This document shows positions 16,220 through 25,947 of a DNA stretch of 64,000 bases, piece after piece. A program made the position numbers and the translations under genes. Positions within the stretch are counted from its first letter, which is position 1. Each line of letters begins with the position of its first letter. A model generated the notes under the pieces. The model worked only from the letters and a program-made list of their open reading frames with translations. It did not search any database and was not told where the DNA came from. Location of the stretch: the NCBI RefSeq assembly GCF_039539485.1, contig NZ_BAABDF010000003.1:124001-188000 (forward strand), in the 5' to 3' direction. This DNA comes from Celeribacter arenosi. GTDB taxonomy: Bacteria; Pseudomonadota; Alphaproteobacteria; Rhodobacterales; Rhodobacteraceae.

Positions 16220-17545
16220 ATGTCTGGTATTCCTCACGACCATTATGAACCCAAAGGCGCCTTTACCAAAGGTGTGGAGAATCGTCTCCCGATCATCGGC
16301 CTGATCTACGGCACGCTGATGATCCCGACGCCGAAAAACCTTAACTGGATGTGGATCTGGGGCATTGTATTGGCATTCTGCCTCGCGATGCAGATCGTCA
16401 CCGGCATTATTCTGGTGATGCACTATACGCCGCATGCCGACATGGCCTTTGCCTCTGTCGAGCACATCATGCGCGACGTGAACGGTGGGCACATGCTGCG
16501 CTACCTGCACGCCAACGGCGCATCACTGTTCTTTATCGCCGTGTATCTGCACATTTTCCGCGGTCTCTACTATGGCTCCTACAAAGCGCCGCGCGAAATC
16601 ACATGGATCGTCGGCATGCTCATCTATCTCCTGATGATGGCGACCGGTTTCCTTGGCTATGTTTTGCCTTGGGGTCAGATGTCCTTCTGGGGCGCGACCG
16701 TGATCACCGGTCTGTTCGGGGCAATCCCGCTCATCGGTGAACCGATCCAGACGTGGCTCCTCGGTGGACCAGCAGTTGATAACGCGACGCTGAACCGCTT
16801 CTTCTCGCTGCACTATCTGTTGCCGTTCGTCATTGCCGGTCTCGTGATCGTCCACATCTGGGCCTTCCACACCACCGGCAACAACAACCCGACAGGTGTT
16901 GAAGTGCGCCGCGGCTCCAAAGAGGAAGCCAAAAAAGACACGCTGCCATTCTGGCCATACTTCGTGATCAAGGACCTCTTTGCCCTCGGCGTCGTCCTGA
17001 TCGCGTTCTTTGCCGTCGTCGGATTTATGCCGAACTACCTCGGCCACCCCGATAACTACATCGAAGCGAACCCGCTCGCGACACCTGCGCACATCGTCCC
17101 CGAATGGTACTACCTGCCGTTCTACGCGATCCTGCGGGCCTTCACGGCGGACGTTTGGGTCGTGCAAATCGCCTCCTTCGTCACCGGCGGCATCATCGAC
17201 GCAAAGTTCTTTGGTGTGTTGGCAATGTTCGGCGCGATCGCGGTCATGGCACTGGTGCCATGGCTCGACACCTCCTCCGTTCGCTCGGGCCGCTATCGTC
17301 CGACGTTCAAATGGTGGTTCTGGCTCCTCGCGATCGACTTCGTCGTCCTGATGTGGGCTGGCGCGATGCCGGCGGAACCGCCCTATTCGACCATCTCGCT
17401 CATCGGCGCGACCTATTGGTTCGCCTACTTCCTCGTGATCCTGCCGCTACTTGGCGTGCTGGAGAAACCGACGACCCCGCCGGCATCGATCGAAGAAGAC
17501 TTCAACCATCACTACCCCGACGCGCCCAAGGCGCCGGCCGAGTGA
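16220..17545 (+). CDS. petB: Cytochrome b of the bc1 complex
   Basis: This is the membrane subunit carrying haems bL and bH and both quinone sites. From the ATG at 16220 (AGGAG 7 nt upstream) it has 441 residues and eight or more hydrophobic helices. Two haem ligands are visible as His97 and His111 in RYLHANG and AVYLHIFRG, and the second pair in the LPFVIAGLVIVHIWAFH region. The Qo-site motif PEWY is present. It begins 10 bp after petA and is followed closely by petC. Confidence 0.97.
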   Translation: MSGIPHDHYEPKGAFTKGVENRLPIIGLIYGTLMIPTPKNLNWMWIWGIVLAFCLAMQIVTGIILVMHYTPHADMAFASVEHIMRDVNGGHMLRYLHANGASLFFIAVYLHIFRGLYYGSYKAPREITWIVGMLIYLLMMATGFLGYVLPWGQMSFWGATVITGLFGAIPLIGEPIQTWLLGGPAVDNATLNRFFSLHYLLPFVIAGLVIVHIWAFHTTGNNNPTGVEVRRGSKEEAKKDTLPFWPYFVIKDLFALGVVLIAFFAVVGFMPNYLGHPDNYIEANPLATPAHIVPEWYYLPFYAILRAFTADVWVVQIASFVTGGIIDAKFFGVLAMFGAIAVMALVPWLDTSSVRSGRYRPTFKWWFWLLAIDFVVLMWAGAMPAEPPYSTISLIGATYWFAYFLVILPLLGVLEKPTTPPASIEEDFNHHYPDAPKAPAE

Positions 17546-17562
17546 GAAAGGAACCAGGGAAA

Positions 17563-18381
17563 ATGATCAAGAAACTCACCCTCTCCGCACTCGCCGCGCT
17601 CACCCTGAGCGTATCGTCAGCTTTCGCAGCCGGCGACGCGGGCCACACCCACGACGTCGATTTCTCGTTCGAAGGTCCGTTTGGCACCTACGACCAGATG
17701 CAGCTTCAGCGTGGCCTCAAGGTCTACACCGAAGTCTGTTCGAGCTGTCATGGTCTGAAATTCGTGCCCATTCGCACACTCGCGGATGAAGGCGGTCCAG
17801 CGCTCCCCGAAGATCAGGTTCGCGCTTTTGCGGCTGAATTTCCGGTGAATGACGAAGCCGCCAACATGGGTCTTTATGATTTCGACGAAGGTGCTGCACG
17901 CGCGCTCACGGCGAATGACAACTTCCCCGCGAACGAATCGCAGGCGGCCCCTGACCTGTCGCTGATGGCGAAATCGCGGGCAGGCTTCCATGGTCCCTAC
18001 GGCACAGGCATCAACCAGTTCCTGAAAGGCATTGGTGGACCTGAATACATCGTCTCGCTTCTCACCGGCTACACCGGCGAAGAGAAAGTCGAAGCTGGCA
18101 CGACCTTCTACGAAAACACTGCCTTCCCGGGCGGTTGGATCGCGATGGCGCCGCCGCTCTATGGTGAGGACGTCGAATTCGACGACGGCCACTCCAATGA
18201 ACTGCACCATGAAGCCGAAGATATCGCGGCCTTCCTGATGTGGTCGGCAGAGCCAAAAATGGCGGACCGCAAAAAGGCCGGCTTCCTTGCCGTGTCTTTC
18301 CTCGTGGTTCTGACGTCGCTTCTCTACCTGACAAACAAAAAACTGTGGGCGCCGCATAAGGGCAAAGAGTTCGATCTCTGA
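17563..18381 (+). CDS. petC: Cytochrome c1 of the bc1 complex
   Basis: The 272-residue precursor has a signal peptide (MIKKLTLSALAALTLSVSSAFA). The c-type haem motif is CSSCH at residues 59-63. A C-terminal membrane anchor (FLAVSFLVVLTSLLYL) holds it at the periplasmic face. The ATG at 17563 has AGGAACCAGGG upstream. A longer frame that overlaps petB out of frame is not real. It is the last gene of petABC, followed by a strong terminator. Confidence 0.96.
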   Translation: MIKKLTLSALAALTLSVSSAFAAGDAGHTHDVDFSFEGPFGTYDQMQLQRGLKVYTEVCSSCHGLKFVPIRTLADEGGPALPEDQVRAFAAEFPVNDEAANMGLYDFDEGAARALTANDNFPANESQAAPDLSLMAKSRAGFHGPYGTGINQFLKGIGGPEYIVSLLTGYTGEEKVEAGTTFYENTAFPGGWIAMAPPLYGEDVEFDDGHSNELHHEAEDIAAFLMWSAEPKMADRKKAGFLAVSFLVVLTSLLYLTNKKLWAPHKGKEFDL

Positions 18382-18408
18382 TCCTAGGCTGATCACACAG
18401 TAACGATC

Positions 18409-18435
18409 AAAGCGCTCCCTCGGGGGCGCTTTTTT
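18409..18435 (+). terminator. Rho-independent terminator after petC
   Basis: AAAGCGCTCCC-TCG-GGGGCGCTTTTTT forms a GC-rich stem followed by six T, 28 bp after the petC stop. Confidence 0.88.
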
Positions 18436-18441
18436 CATGCT

Positions 18442-19143
18442 CTATCGCGGTAGACCCGCATAGCGCACAAAACCTTCCGGCGGATCGGCGAGAAACGCGT
18501 CCAAAGCGCGCGGCGCGTGACAAACACCATCCTCGACCCAGATTACGCCATCTGCGAACCCTGCCACGTCTTCCAAATTATGGCTCACCATCAACATGGT
18601 TGCCCCGAGCCGTGCACCAACCTCGCGGGACAGTGCGATCATTTCGGTTCGCATTGCAGGCCCCAGGGCTCCAAACGGCTCATCCAGAAGCACCACAGGT
18701 GCGGCCTGCACCAGAATACGGGCCAATGCTACGCGCGCGCGCTGCCCACCCGACAGCGACGCAGGTTTGCGGTCACTCAACCCGTCCAGCCCCACGGCAA
18801 TGAGCGCCTCTGCCACGCGATCCTTGTCAGATCGCGTCAGCCGCAGATCGGGCCGAATACCGAGGCCCACATTGCGTGCGATATCCATGTGGGGAAACAG
18901 GTTGTTGTCCTGAAACAGAAACGAAATCGGCCGCGCGCCGGGGGCAAGGTGATCAAGCAGCTGGTCGCGCCATACAACCGACCCCTGATAGGGTTCGACG
19001 AACCCTCCAGCAATGGCCAGCAGCGTGCTCTTCCCCGCGCCAGACGGGCCCACAACAGCCAGTTTTGCGCCGGATTCGACACTAAAATCAGCCGCGAGGC
19101 GAAATGAGCCGAGTTGGACTTTGATATCGCGGAACTCAAGCAT
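18442..19143 (-). CDS. thiQ: Thiamine ABC transporter ATP-binding protein
   Basis: ThiQ powers import of thiamine and its phosphates. The 233-residue product has Walker A GPSGAGKST (about 33-41), the ABC signature LSGGQRARVALAR and Walker B VVLLDEP. It overlaps the end of thiP by 8 bp and is last in thiBPQ, which lies behind a TPP riboswitch. The short length and lack of a C-terminal regulatory domain fit ThiQ rather than a spermidine-type ATPase. Confidence 0.9.
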   Translation of the reverse strand: MLEFRDIKVQLGSFRLAADFSVESGAKLAVVGPSGAGKSTLLAIAGGFVEPYQGSVVWRDQLLDHLAPGARPISFLFQDNNLFPHMDIARNVGLGIRPDLRLTRSDKDRVAEALIAVGLDGLSDRKPASLSGGQRARVALARILVQAAPVVLLDEPFGALGPAMRTEMIALSREVGARLGATMLMVSHNLEDVAGFADGVIWVEDGVCHAPRALDAFLADPPEGFVRYAGLPR

Positions 19144-20680
19144 TTGAACGCCCCCAGCGGTCGAAGATATAAAAAATCACCAAAGCGAGCGCCAAAAGCA
19201 ATAACGCCGCGCCGGAGGCTTGTTCCATCCGATATGACCCCATCAGGCGGTAAATCTGCAAAGGCAATGTCGCCCCGTCCGGCGGAGCAAATAGGGTAAT
19301 CACCCCGAGATCACCCATGGAAAGCGCCGCAGATAACCCCGCAGAAAACCCCAACGGGCCCCGAATGCGGGGAAGAACAAAGAACCTCAGACGCGCCCAT
19401 CCATGCATGTTCAACCCGTCCGCCAACCGACCAAAATCTGCCTCAGCGGTGCGGATAGCAGGTACAAGCGCACGCAGACAGAACGGCAGCGCCATGATCG
19501 CGTTGACCAAAGCGGTGACTGGCAATGCAACATTGGAAATGTTCACGACGGGAAACAGGATCAAAAAGAGTCCCGTCCCGATTACGAGGGGCGAGGCGGC
19601 TATCGAAAGAGTGCCGATACCCTCAAAAGCGCGGTGACGTTGCGCGGCGAGCGCCAATGTGACGGCCAACACGATCGCAATCGTTGCAGATCCGAAGGCG
19701 GTGAGGACGGAGCGTCCCGCTGCCAGCCATACTGACGCCGGTAGGCTCGGCACTGCGCCCATCCCTTTGGCAAAGAGCGCGGTCAGCGGCGCGATAAGAA
19801 AGAGCGCGGCAAGAACAATCCAGAACCCGTCGAGAGCCCGTGCTCCCGCGCCAGCGGCATCAAAGCGACGCACGATGCGATCTTGGCGGTCCTGCCCAAC
19901 GGGCGGCAGCGTAATGCGCAAAGACACGATCACCGCCGTCCCGCAAATCAGGAACTGAACCACCGATAGGAGAGCCGCGCGACCAAGGTCGAAGTCGTAG
20001 CGAAACGCCTCGTAAATCGCGAGCTCCACAGTCGTTGCATTTGGCCCGCCTCCGAAGGTCAGAGCGACGGCAAAACTGGTCGTGCAAATCAGAAAGATGA
20101 CTGCAAAGGCACCTGGCACCACAGCGCGCAGCATTGGCCATTCGATATGGCGAAACACATCCCGGGATCGAAACCGCAACGACGCTGCCAGTCGGAAATT
20201 TTCAGCCGGAACATTCGCCCAGCCTTGTAGCAAAAGTCGCGTTGCCAAGGGCAGGTTGAAAAACACATGTGCGAGGATCACGCCATGGAAGCCGTAGATG
20301 GAAAGAGGCTCGAACCCAGCCCAAATCAGCATCCCCGACACCCATCCATTGCGCCCGAAAACGGCAGTCAGACCCAAAATGGCAACGATCACCGGTAGGA
20401 TAAATGGCGCGCCGAGCAAGGTGACCAAAACACCGCGTCCGAAAAACCGCCGGCGCGCCAAAGCCCGCGCGACGGGAATCGCGAATAACACCGACAGAAA
20501 GCCGGAAAGCGCGGCCTGAACCAGCGTGAAATGGATTGCACGCCAATCATACCGCGTGAGGGCCGAGACACCGTCCGCGCGCATCGCAACGGCGGCGAGT
20601 GTGCCGAGGCACACCGCCAGAACGAGGGCGGCTGCAGCCACCCCCGTCGCGTTGTTTATTGGGAAAATCCGGCGCGCCAT
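19136..20680 (-). CDS. thiP: Thiamine ABC transporter permease
   Basis: The 514-residue membrane protein has about 12 hydrophobic helices in two permease halves. That fused layout is typical of ThiP and related FbpB-type permeases. It overlaps the thiB end by 25 bp and the thiQ start by 8 bp, so translation is coupled. The riboswitch and partner genes give the substrate. Confidence 0.9.
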   Translation of the reverse strand: MARRIFPINNATGVAAAALVLAVCLGTLAAVAMRADGVSALTRYDWRAIHFTLVQAALSGFLSVLFAIPVARALARRRFFGRGVLVTLLGAPFILPVIVAILGLTAVFGRNGWVSGMLIWAGFEPLSIYGFHGVILAHVFFNLPLATRLLLQGWANVPAENFRLAASLRFRSRDVFRHIEWPMLRAVVPGAFAVIFLICTTSFAVALTFGGGPNATTVELAIYEAFRYDFDLGRAALLSVVQFLICGTAVIVSLRITLPPVGQDRQDRIVRRFDAAGAGARALDGFWIVLAALFLIAPLTALFAKGMGAVPSLPASVWLAAGRSVLTAFGSATIAIVLAVTLALAAQRHRAFEGIGTLSIAASPLVIGTGLFLILFPVVNISNVALPVTALVNAIMALPFCLRALVPAIRTAEADFGRLADGLNMHGWARLRFFVLPRIRGPLGFSAGLSAALSMGDLGVITLFAPPDGATLPLQIYRLMGSYRMEQASGAALLLLALALVIFYIFDRWGRSNA

Positions 20681-21630
20681 GCGTCAATCGCCGCATCACG
20701 CAGGTCATCTGCCTGTGTGTCGTTCAGGAAGATCGATTTTTGTGGATAGTTGAGGGCGGAGAAGGCCTCGGGCCATTCGCTCTGTGGCAGAGCCGCAGGA
20801 TAGGACCAGTTGGCGGTCGGGATAATCCGCTGGAACGTGTCGGTCAGGATGAATGCCATAAACGCGTCAGCCAAATCGGGCTGATCCGTAGTTGTCAATT
20901 TGGCCGCGCTCTCAGCAAGGAAATAGTGGCCTTCCTCGAAGATCGCCGCAGATTTGGTCAGATCCTCTTCGGCGATGATGTGGTAGGCAGGCGAAGTTGT
21001 ATAGGACAGGACCATGTCGACTTCACCATCGGTGAAAAGCCCGTACGACTCCGACCACCCCTTGGTCACCGTGGTGATTTTTGGCGCGAGCTTGGCCCAT
21101 GCCGCCTCTGTGTCTTCCCCGAACACTTCCTGTGCCCAAAGCACCAAAGCAAGTCCCGACACAGACGCGCGCGGGTCCTGAATCGCAATGGACCAATCTT
21201 CCTCACTGTTCACCAATTCGGCAAAGCTGGCCGGCGGTGTCGTGATCTTGGTGTTGTCATAGATGAAGGCGGTATAGGACCAGTTGAAGGGCAGAAACAC
21301 CTCGTCGGTCCAATCCACCGGCAGCGTCAATAGAGACAAATCCAGCCCATGTGGCGCAAATAGCCCTGTTTCGCGGGCCCGTGTTGTTATGTCCGAAGAA
21401 AAGCCGATCGCCACGTCGGCGTCGGTCTTTGTGCCTTCCAACTGCAATCGCTGCATCAGGTCACCGGTGACATAGGTCATTTCGCAATCGCAGGACGCTT
21501 CGAAAGCTTCCTTGATCGCGGGCCCCGGACCCCATTCAGAGGCAAAGTAATCGGGGGCATAGACCATCAGCGGCTCGGCGCTAACGCTACCTGCCACCAA
21601 CAGACTGGCAAAAGTGATCGTAAATTTCAT
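20656..21630 (-). CDS. thiB: Periplasmic thiamine-binding protein
   Basis: ThiB delivers thiamine and thiamine phosphates to ThiPQ. From the ATG at 21628-21630 (GGAG 6 nt upstream) the product has 324 residues. It starts with a signal peptide (MKFTITFASLLVAGSVSA). A longer frame would run back into the TPP riboswitch and is rejected. Motifs include LMVYAPDYF and IPFNWSY-like segments of the ThiB/TbpA family. It heads thiBPQ. Confidence 0.9.
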   Translation of the reverse strand: MKFTITFASLLVAGSVSAEPLMVYAPDYFASEWGPGPAIKEAFEASCDCEMTYVTGDLMQRLQLEGTKTDADVAIGFSSDITTRARETGLFAPHGLDLSLLTLPVDWTDEVFLPFNWSYTAFIYDNTKITTPPASFAELVNSEEDWSIAIQDPRASVSGLALVLWAQEVFGEDTEAAWAKLAPKITTVTKGWSESYGLFTDGEVDMVLSYTTSPAYHIIAEEDLTKSAAIFEEGHYFLAESAAKLTTTDQPDLADAFMAFILTDTFQRIIPTANWSYPAALPQSEWPEAFSALNYPQKSIFLNDTQADDLRDAAIDAWRAGFSQ

Positions 21631-21681
21631 GGCTCGCTCCATATAGAATGGGCGAAGTAAAGGTGTGCAAACATGTTGCCG

Positions 21682-21768
21682 ATACCTTCCCTCCGCCGGT
21701 TTTAGCCGGTTCAGGTTCAACGGGTCCGCATCACGCATCTCAGCCGCTTTCGCAGCTCCCCGAGGTAT
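21682..21768 (-). ncRNA. TPP riboswitch (THI element) upstream of thiBPQ
   Basis: The minus strand carries the conserved thi-box. P1 pairs ATACCT with AGGTAT, CGGGG starts the core, and then come GCTGAGA, ACCCGTTGAACCTGA and the closing CGGAGGGAA. A variable P3a-like arm, GCTGCGAAAGCGGC, is present. It ends about 50 nt before the thiB start. A translational or Rho-type mechanism is likely because I see no T-tailed terminator between it and thiB. Confidence 0.93.
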
Positions 21769-21884
21769 GGGTGAACTTAGCGTCCCGCGCGCGGAGTGCA
21801 AGCACGCCCTTTTCGAGCGCGCGCATAGCCGTTAAACGGGTGCGAACGTGACGGCGTCCTCAGGCGCGGTTCAGGAGAGCAGAC

Positions 21885-22985
21885 ATGAGCATGAATACTT
21901 TCGGGCACCTCTTTCGCTTCACCACCTGGGGTGAAAGCCACGGTCCAGCGCTCGGCGCGACGGTGGACGGCTGCCCTCCCGGAATCCCGCTGAGCGAGGA
22001 GATGATTCAGGTCTGGCTCAATAAACGCAAACCGGGCACATCGAAGTACACAACGCAGCGACGCGAGGCCGATCAGGTAGAAATCCAGTCTGGCGTCTTT
22101 GAGGGCATCACCACGGGCACGCCGATCCAACTCATGATCCGAAACACTGACCAGCGGTCAAAAGACTATGGCGATATCGCCGAAAAATTCCGCCCCGGTC
22201 ATGCCGATATCACCTACTGGCAGAAATACGGCATTCGCGACTATCGCGGTGGCGGACGATCGAGCGCACGCGAAACCGCAGCGCGGGTTGCCGCCGGGGG
22301 CGTTGCGCGGGCGGTTTTGGCCCATTTGGTGCCTGATCTGCAGATCAAAGGTTACATGACCCAGATCGGCCCGCACGGTATAGACGGCCAACATGACTGG
22401 TCCGAGATCGACAACAATCCGTTCTGGGTCCCGAATGCGGAAACCGCCGCTAAGTGGGCGACCTACCTCGACGGCATCCGCAAAAGCGGCTCCTCTGTAG
22501 GTGCGGTTGTCGAAATCGTTGCCAAAGGCGCCCCTGCAGGCCTGGGCGCGCCAATTTATGCCAAAATCGACACCGATCTGGCCGCCGCAATGATGTCCAT
22601 AAATGCGGTTAAGGGCGTGGAAATTGGCGAAGGCATGAACGCGGCCACTCTGACCGGCGAAGAAAACGCAGACGAAATGCGGATGGGGCCAGAGGGTCCG
22701 ATCTTTTCGTCCAATCACGCGGGCGGCGTGCTCGGCGGGATTTCAACGGGGCAGGACTTGGTCGTGCGTTTTGCCGTCAAACCGACATCTTCGATCCTAA
22801 CCCCGCGCAAAACGGTCACTAAATCAGGCGAAGACGCAAACCTGATAACCAAAGGACGCCATGATCCCTGCGTTGGCATCCGCGCAGTGCCTGTTGGCGA
22901 GGCGATGATGGCCTGTGTTGTTCTCGATCACATCCTTTTGCACCGTGGTCAGGTGGGCGAAGGGCTGCGCGGCAAAATCGGCTAG
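21885..22985 (+). CDS. aroC: Chorismate synthase
   Basis: AroC makes chorismate from EPSP using reduced FMN, the last step of the shikimate pathway. The 366-residue product has the family signatures GESHGPALG near the N-terminus, the RRxADQ-like RREADQVEI, and YRGGGRSSARETAARVAAG. The start is the first of two close ATGs; AGGAGAG stands 6 nt before it. Its stop overlaps the end of the convergent EamA gene by 4 bp. Confidence 0.96.
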   Translation: MSMNTFGHLFRFTTWGESHGPALGATVDGCPPGIPLSEEMIQVWLNKRKPGTSKYTTQRREADQVEIQSGVFEGITTGTPIQLMIRNTDQRSKDYGDIAEKFRPGHADITYWQKYGIRDYRGGGRSSARETAARVAAGGVARAVLAHLVPDLQIKGYMTQIGPHGIDGQHDWSEIDNNPFWVPNAETAAKWATYLDGIRKSGSSVGAVVEIVAKGAPAGLGAPIYAKIDTDLAAAMMSINAVKGVEIGEGMNAATLTGEENADEMRMGPEGPIFSSNHAGGVLGGISTGQDLVVRFAVKPTSSILTPRKTVTKSGEDANLITKGRHDPCVGIRAVPVGEAMMACVVLDHILLHRGQVGEGLRGKIG

Positions 22986-23842
22986 GCTTTCGATAGCTGA
23001 ACGGCAAGGATTCCCGCCATAATCGTGGCCACACCGACGACATCCCAGACACCGATTTTTTCGCCCAGCAGAACGGCGGCGATTGCGACTCCAAAGAACG
23101 GGTTAAGGAAATGGAAAGCGGCGGCTTTGACTGTGCCGATCCGCTCGACAAGCTTGAACCAGATCCATGTCGCCATGAGGCCGGGAACGAAAGTGGTGTA
23201 TAGCATCGCCACAGCCAACTCCGTGGTCATGTTGACGACATAGGTATCAACGAACGGCGAGGCGATCGTCAGGGCAGCGGCGCCGATCAAGCTTTGCAAG
23301 CCGACGACCATCAGTACATTTTTGCCCGCACCCAACGAGCGAACCGTGAGCGTCGCCACGGCCAAAGCAACAGTCCCGACGACGCACATGAGAAGACCCC
23401 ATCCATCCGATCCCGCCGACAGGCGTGTGCCCATGATGACAAGGACGCCGACAAATCCGATGACCAATCCGCCAATGGCCAGCGGTCGCAGGCTTTCACG
23501 CAGGATTAGGATCGAAATCGCCCCGACAACCAGCGGCATGGACGAAGCGAGCACGGAGGCCAAAGATGCCTCGACGGTTCGCATGGCGAGAAAATAGAGA
23601 CCGAGATAGGCGGCGTTCTGACACAATCCGAAAATCACGATCCCACGCCATTGCGCACGCGTGAACTGCCACGATTGACCGAATGCCCGTGCGATCAAAA
23701 TGCCGACGATTCCGGACATAAGGAAGCGTAGAGACAGGGCGGCTAATGCTGGGGCATCTGCAACGATGATGCGTGCGGAAGTGAACGCCGAAGACCACAT
23801 AATGACAAAGGCGAGCCCCATGCCGATCGCTCTCACGTCCAT
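22982..23842 (-). CDS. EamA/DMT-family membrane exporter
   Basis: The 286-residue protein has ten hydrophobic segments in two repeated EamA halves. The second half ends with FHFLNPFFGVAIAAVLLGE, the conserved loop and helix of the family. Such proteins export small metabolites or amino acids; the substrate cannot be told. It is convergent with aroC. Confidence 0.85.
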   Translation of the reverse strand: MDVRAIGMGLAFVIMWSSAFTSARIIVADAPALAALSLRFLMSGIVGILIARAFGQSWQFTRAQWRGIVIFGLCQNAAYLGLYFLAMRTVEASLASVLASSMPLVVGAISILILRESLRPLAIGGLVIGFVGVLVIMGTRLSAGSDGWGLLMCVVGTVALAVATLTVRSLGAGKNVLMVVGLQSLIGAAALTIASPFVDTYVVNMTTELAVAMLYTTFVPGLMATWIWFKLVERIGTVKAAAFHFLNPFFGVAIAAVLLGEKIGVWDVVGVATIMAGILAVQLSKA

Positions 23843-23874
23843 TGTGTATCCTTAAATCATGCGCCCAAAAGAAA

Positions 23875-23897
23875 AGGGCCGCGCCCAGCGCGACCCT
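23875..23897 (-). terminator. Rho-independent terminator after the HU gene
   Basis: On the minus strand AGGGTCGCGC-TGG-GCGCGGCCCT forms a 10-bp stem followed by TTTTC, 23 bp after the HU stop. Confidence 0.8.
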
Positions 23898-23920
23898 CCC
23901 AAATCAAAGGCAATGTAGCC

Positions 23921-24208
23921 TTAGCCGTTCACGCTGTCTTTGAGCGCTTTTGCAATGGTCATTTTCACAACCTTGTCGGCTTCTTTTTTCATCTGCTCGC
24001 CGGTCTGCGGGTTGCGGACCATACGCTCAGGGCGTTCGCGGCAGTAAATTTTGCCCACACCGGGGAGGGTAACGGCACCACCGGCTGCAACTTCGCGGGT
24101 GATGATGCTAACAACGGCGTCCAGAGCGGAGCCTGCAGCTTTTTTATCGGAACCCATTTCTTCCGCGAGTGCGGCAACGAGCTGGGTCTTTGTCATCGGT
24201 TTCGACAT
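23921..24208 (-). CDS. hup: HU-family DNA-binding protein
   Basis: HU is a small nucleoid protein that bends DNA without strong sequence preference. The 95-residue product has the N-terminal helices (MTKTQLVAALAEEMG) and the DNA-gripping arm motif RNPQTGE at 65-71. An AGGAG stands 8 nt before the ATG. It is a single gene with its own terminator. IHF is less likely because the family-typical IHF arms are not evident. Confidence 0.92.
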   Translation of the reverse strand: MSKPMTKTQLVAALAEEMGSDKKAAGSALDAVVSIITREVAAGGAVTLPGVGKIYCRERPERMVRNPQTGEQMKKEADKVVKMTIAKALKDSVNG

Positions 24209-24337
24209 GTCTGTATCTCCTCGAACCTCCCCCTCTATTGGGGGTTATTGCGTATTTTTACGCGAATATAGTGGTGCGACACAACGATTAGTGTAGCGAA
24301 TACGCGCATTTTCATGATTTTGAGCGACTTTTGGCCC

Positions 24338-25828
24338 TCAAAGAAAGGCAGTTTCCTCGAACGAGCGAAGTTTCCGGCTATGAATCCGCTCAATCGGCAG
24401 TTCGCGCAGGTTCTCCATGGCGCGGATTCCGATCAGCAAATGTCGTGCCACCTGCGATTTGTAGAAATCCGAAGCCATGCCCGGAAGCTTCAATTCGCCA
24501 TGAAGTGGTTTATCGGAAACGCACAGCAGAGTTCCATAGGGCACTCGAAACCGGAACCCGTTCGCAGCAATCGTGGCGCTTTCCATATCGAGCGCGATGG
24601 CACGCGATTGCGAAAGGCGTTGAACCGGGCCGGATTGGTCCCGCAATTCCCAGTTCCTGTTGTCGATGGTCGCGACTGTACCGGTTCGCATGATCCGCTT
24701 TAGCTCGTAACCCTCCAACTGCGTGACCTCTTCGACCGCATCCTCCAGGGACGTCTGGATTTCGGCCAGAGCAGGGATCGGCACCCAGACGGGCAGGTCA
24801 TCGTCGAGCACGTGGTCTTCACGCAGATACGCATGCGCGAGAACAAAATCGCCCAAACGCTGAGAGTTCCGCAGCCCCGCACAGTGCCCAACCATCAACC
24901 AGGCGTGTGGGCGCAACACCGCGATATGGTCGGTTGCCGTTTTCGCATTCGACGGACCAACACCGATGTTCACCAATGTGACCCCGCTACCATCAGCACG
25001 CTTGAGGTGGTAGGTCGGCATCTGCGGCGTCTTGGTCGTGGGCGCAATTTCGGCCTCCGGATCCGTGATTTCCACGTTTCCGGTACTCACAAAACTCGTA
25101 TAGCCGCTTTTCGGATCACTAAGCTGTTGACGCGCATAGGCTTCGAATTCCGAGACATAGAATTGGTAGTTGGTGAAAAGGACGTGGTTCTGAAAATGAC
25201 TCGGATCGGTTGCCGTGTAATGTGACAACCGCGCCAGAGAGTAATCCACCCGTTGCGCTGTAAAGGGCGCAAGCGGGGATGATCCATCATCATGCACATA
25301 GCCTAGCCCATTGACGATATCGTCATGCGTCGTTGTCAGATCAGGCACGTCGAAATAGTCGCGCAACGGGTAATCCATCGCACCCTCTTGGGGCACCGTG
25401 ATTGTCTCGTCGTTCGCAACTGCGAAATGCACCGGCATCGGCGTCGTCGAAGGGCCAACTTCGACACGAACCCTGTGGTTTTTGATGACCTGCTCTAGCT
25501 GCTGTACGAGGTAATTATGAAACAGGTCGGGTCGCGTAATGGTCGTCGAATAGACACCCGGTTTCGCTACGTGACCGAACGACAGGCGACTATCCATAGT
25601 TGCAAAGGATGTCGTGCGCACACGAATCTCGGGGTAAAACGCCCTATAACGGGCATCAGGCTTTTGGCCCGTTGCCGCATTGGAGAAATGCAGGGTCAGA
25701 AATGCCGTCGCCTCATCATACAATGTTTCAAGATACGCCACGGCCTCTTTGGAATCCGAAAACAACTTCGGTTCAAAGGCGTGCGGGGTCTCGATCCTCA
25801 GGCTTTTTGATGTCGTCGTCACGATCAT
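24338..25828 (-). CDS. amn: AMP nucleosidase
   Basis: Amn splits AMP into adenine and ribose 5-phosphate and so regulates adenylate levels. The 496-residue product begins with the AMP-nucleosidase N-terminal domain (PKLFSDSKEAVAYLETLYDEA). The phosphorylase-like domain follows from about 200, with VNIGVGPSNAKTATDH, MVGHCAGLRN and ALDMESATIAANG. AGAGGA lies directly before the ATG but 6 nt before a GTG two codons on, so translation may really begin at the GTG (25822). Confidence 0.92.
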   Translation of the reverse strand: MIVTTTSKSLRIETPHAFEPKLFSDSKEAVAYLETLYDEATAFLTLHFSNAATGQKPDARYRAFYPEIRVRTTSFATMDSRLSFGHVAKPGVYSTTITRPDLFHNYLVQQLEQVIKNHRVRVEVGPSTTPMPVHFAVANDETITVPQEGAMDYPLRDYFDVPDLTTTHDDIVNGLGYVHDDGSSPLAPFTAQRVDYSLARLSHYTATDPSHFQNHVLFTNYQFYVSEFEAYARQQLSDPKSGYTSFVSTGNVEITDPEAEIAPTTKTPQMPTYHLKRADGSGVTLVNIGVGPSNAKTATDHIAVLRPHAWLMVGHCAGLRNSQRLGDFVLAHAYLREDHVLDDDLPVWVPIPALAEIQTSLEDAVEEVTQLEGYELKRIMRTGTVATIDNRNWELRDQSGPVQRLSQSRAIALDMESATIAANGFRFRVPYGTLLCVSDKPLHGELKLPGMASDFYKSQVARHLLIGIRAMENLRELPIERIHSRKLRSFEETAFL

Positions 25829-25947
25829 TCCTCTCGTCGCAGCACTGCTGGTCCGTGAAAATCGGCCCTAGGCAGGGTCCGCTAATTGTCACTATGAAAG
25901 GCGCAGGCGCAAGGCCACGCGCCGCGACGTAAGAGGATTTCATCAAT

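Noticed and set aside
21631..21801. 57-residue N-terminal extension of thiB
   Set aside because: It would translate through the TPP riboswitch; a signal peptide and GGAG support the ATG at 21630.
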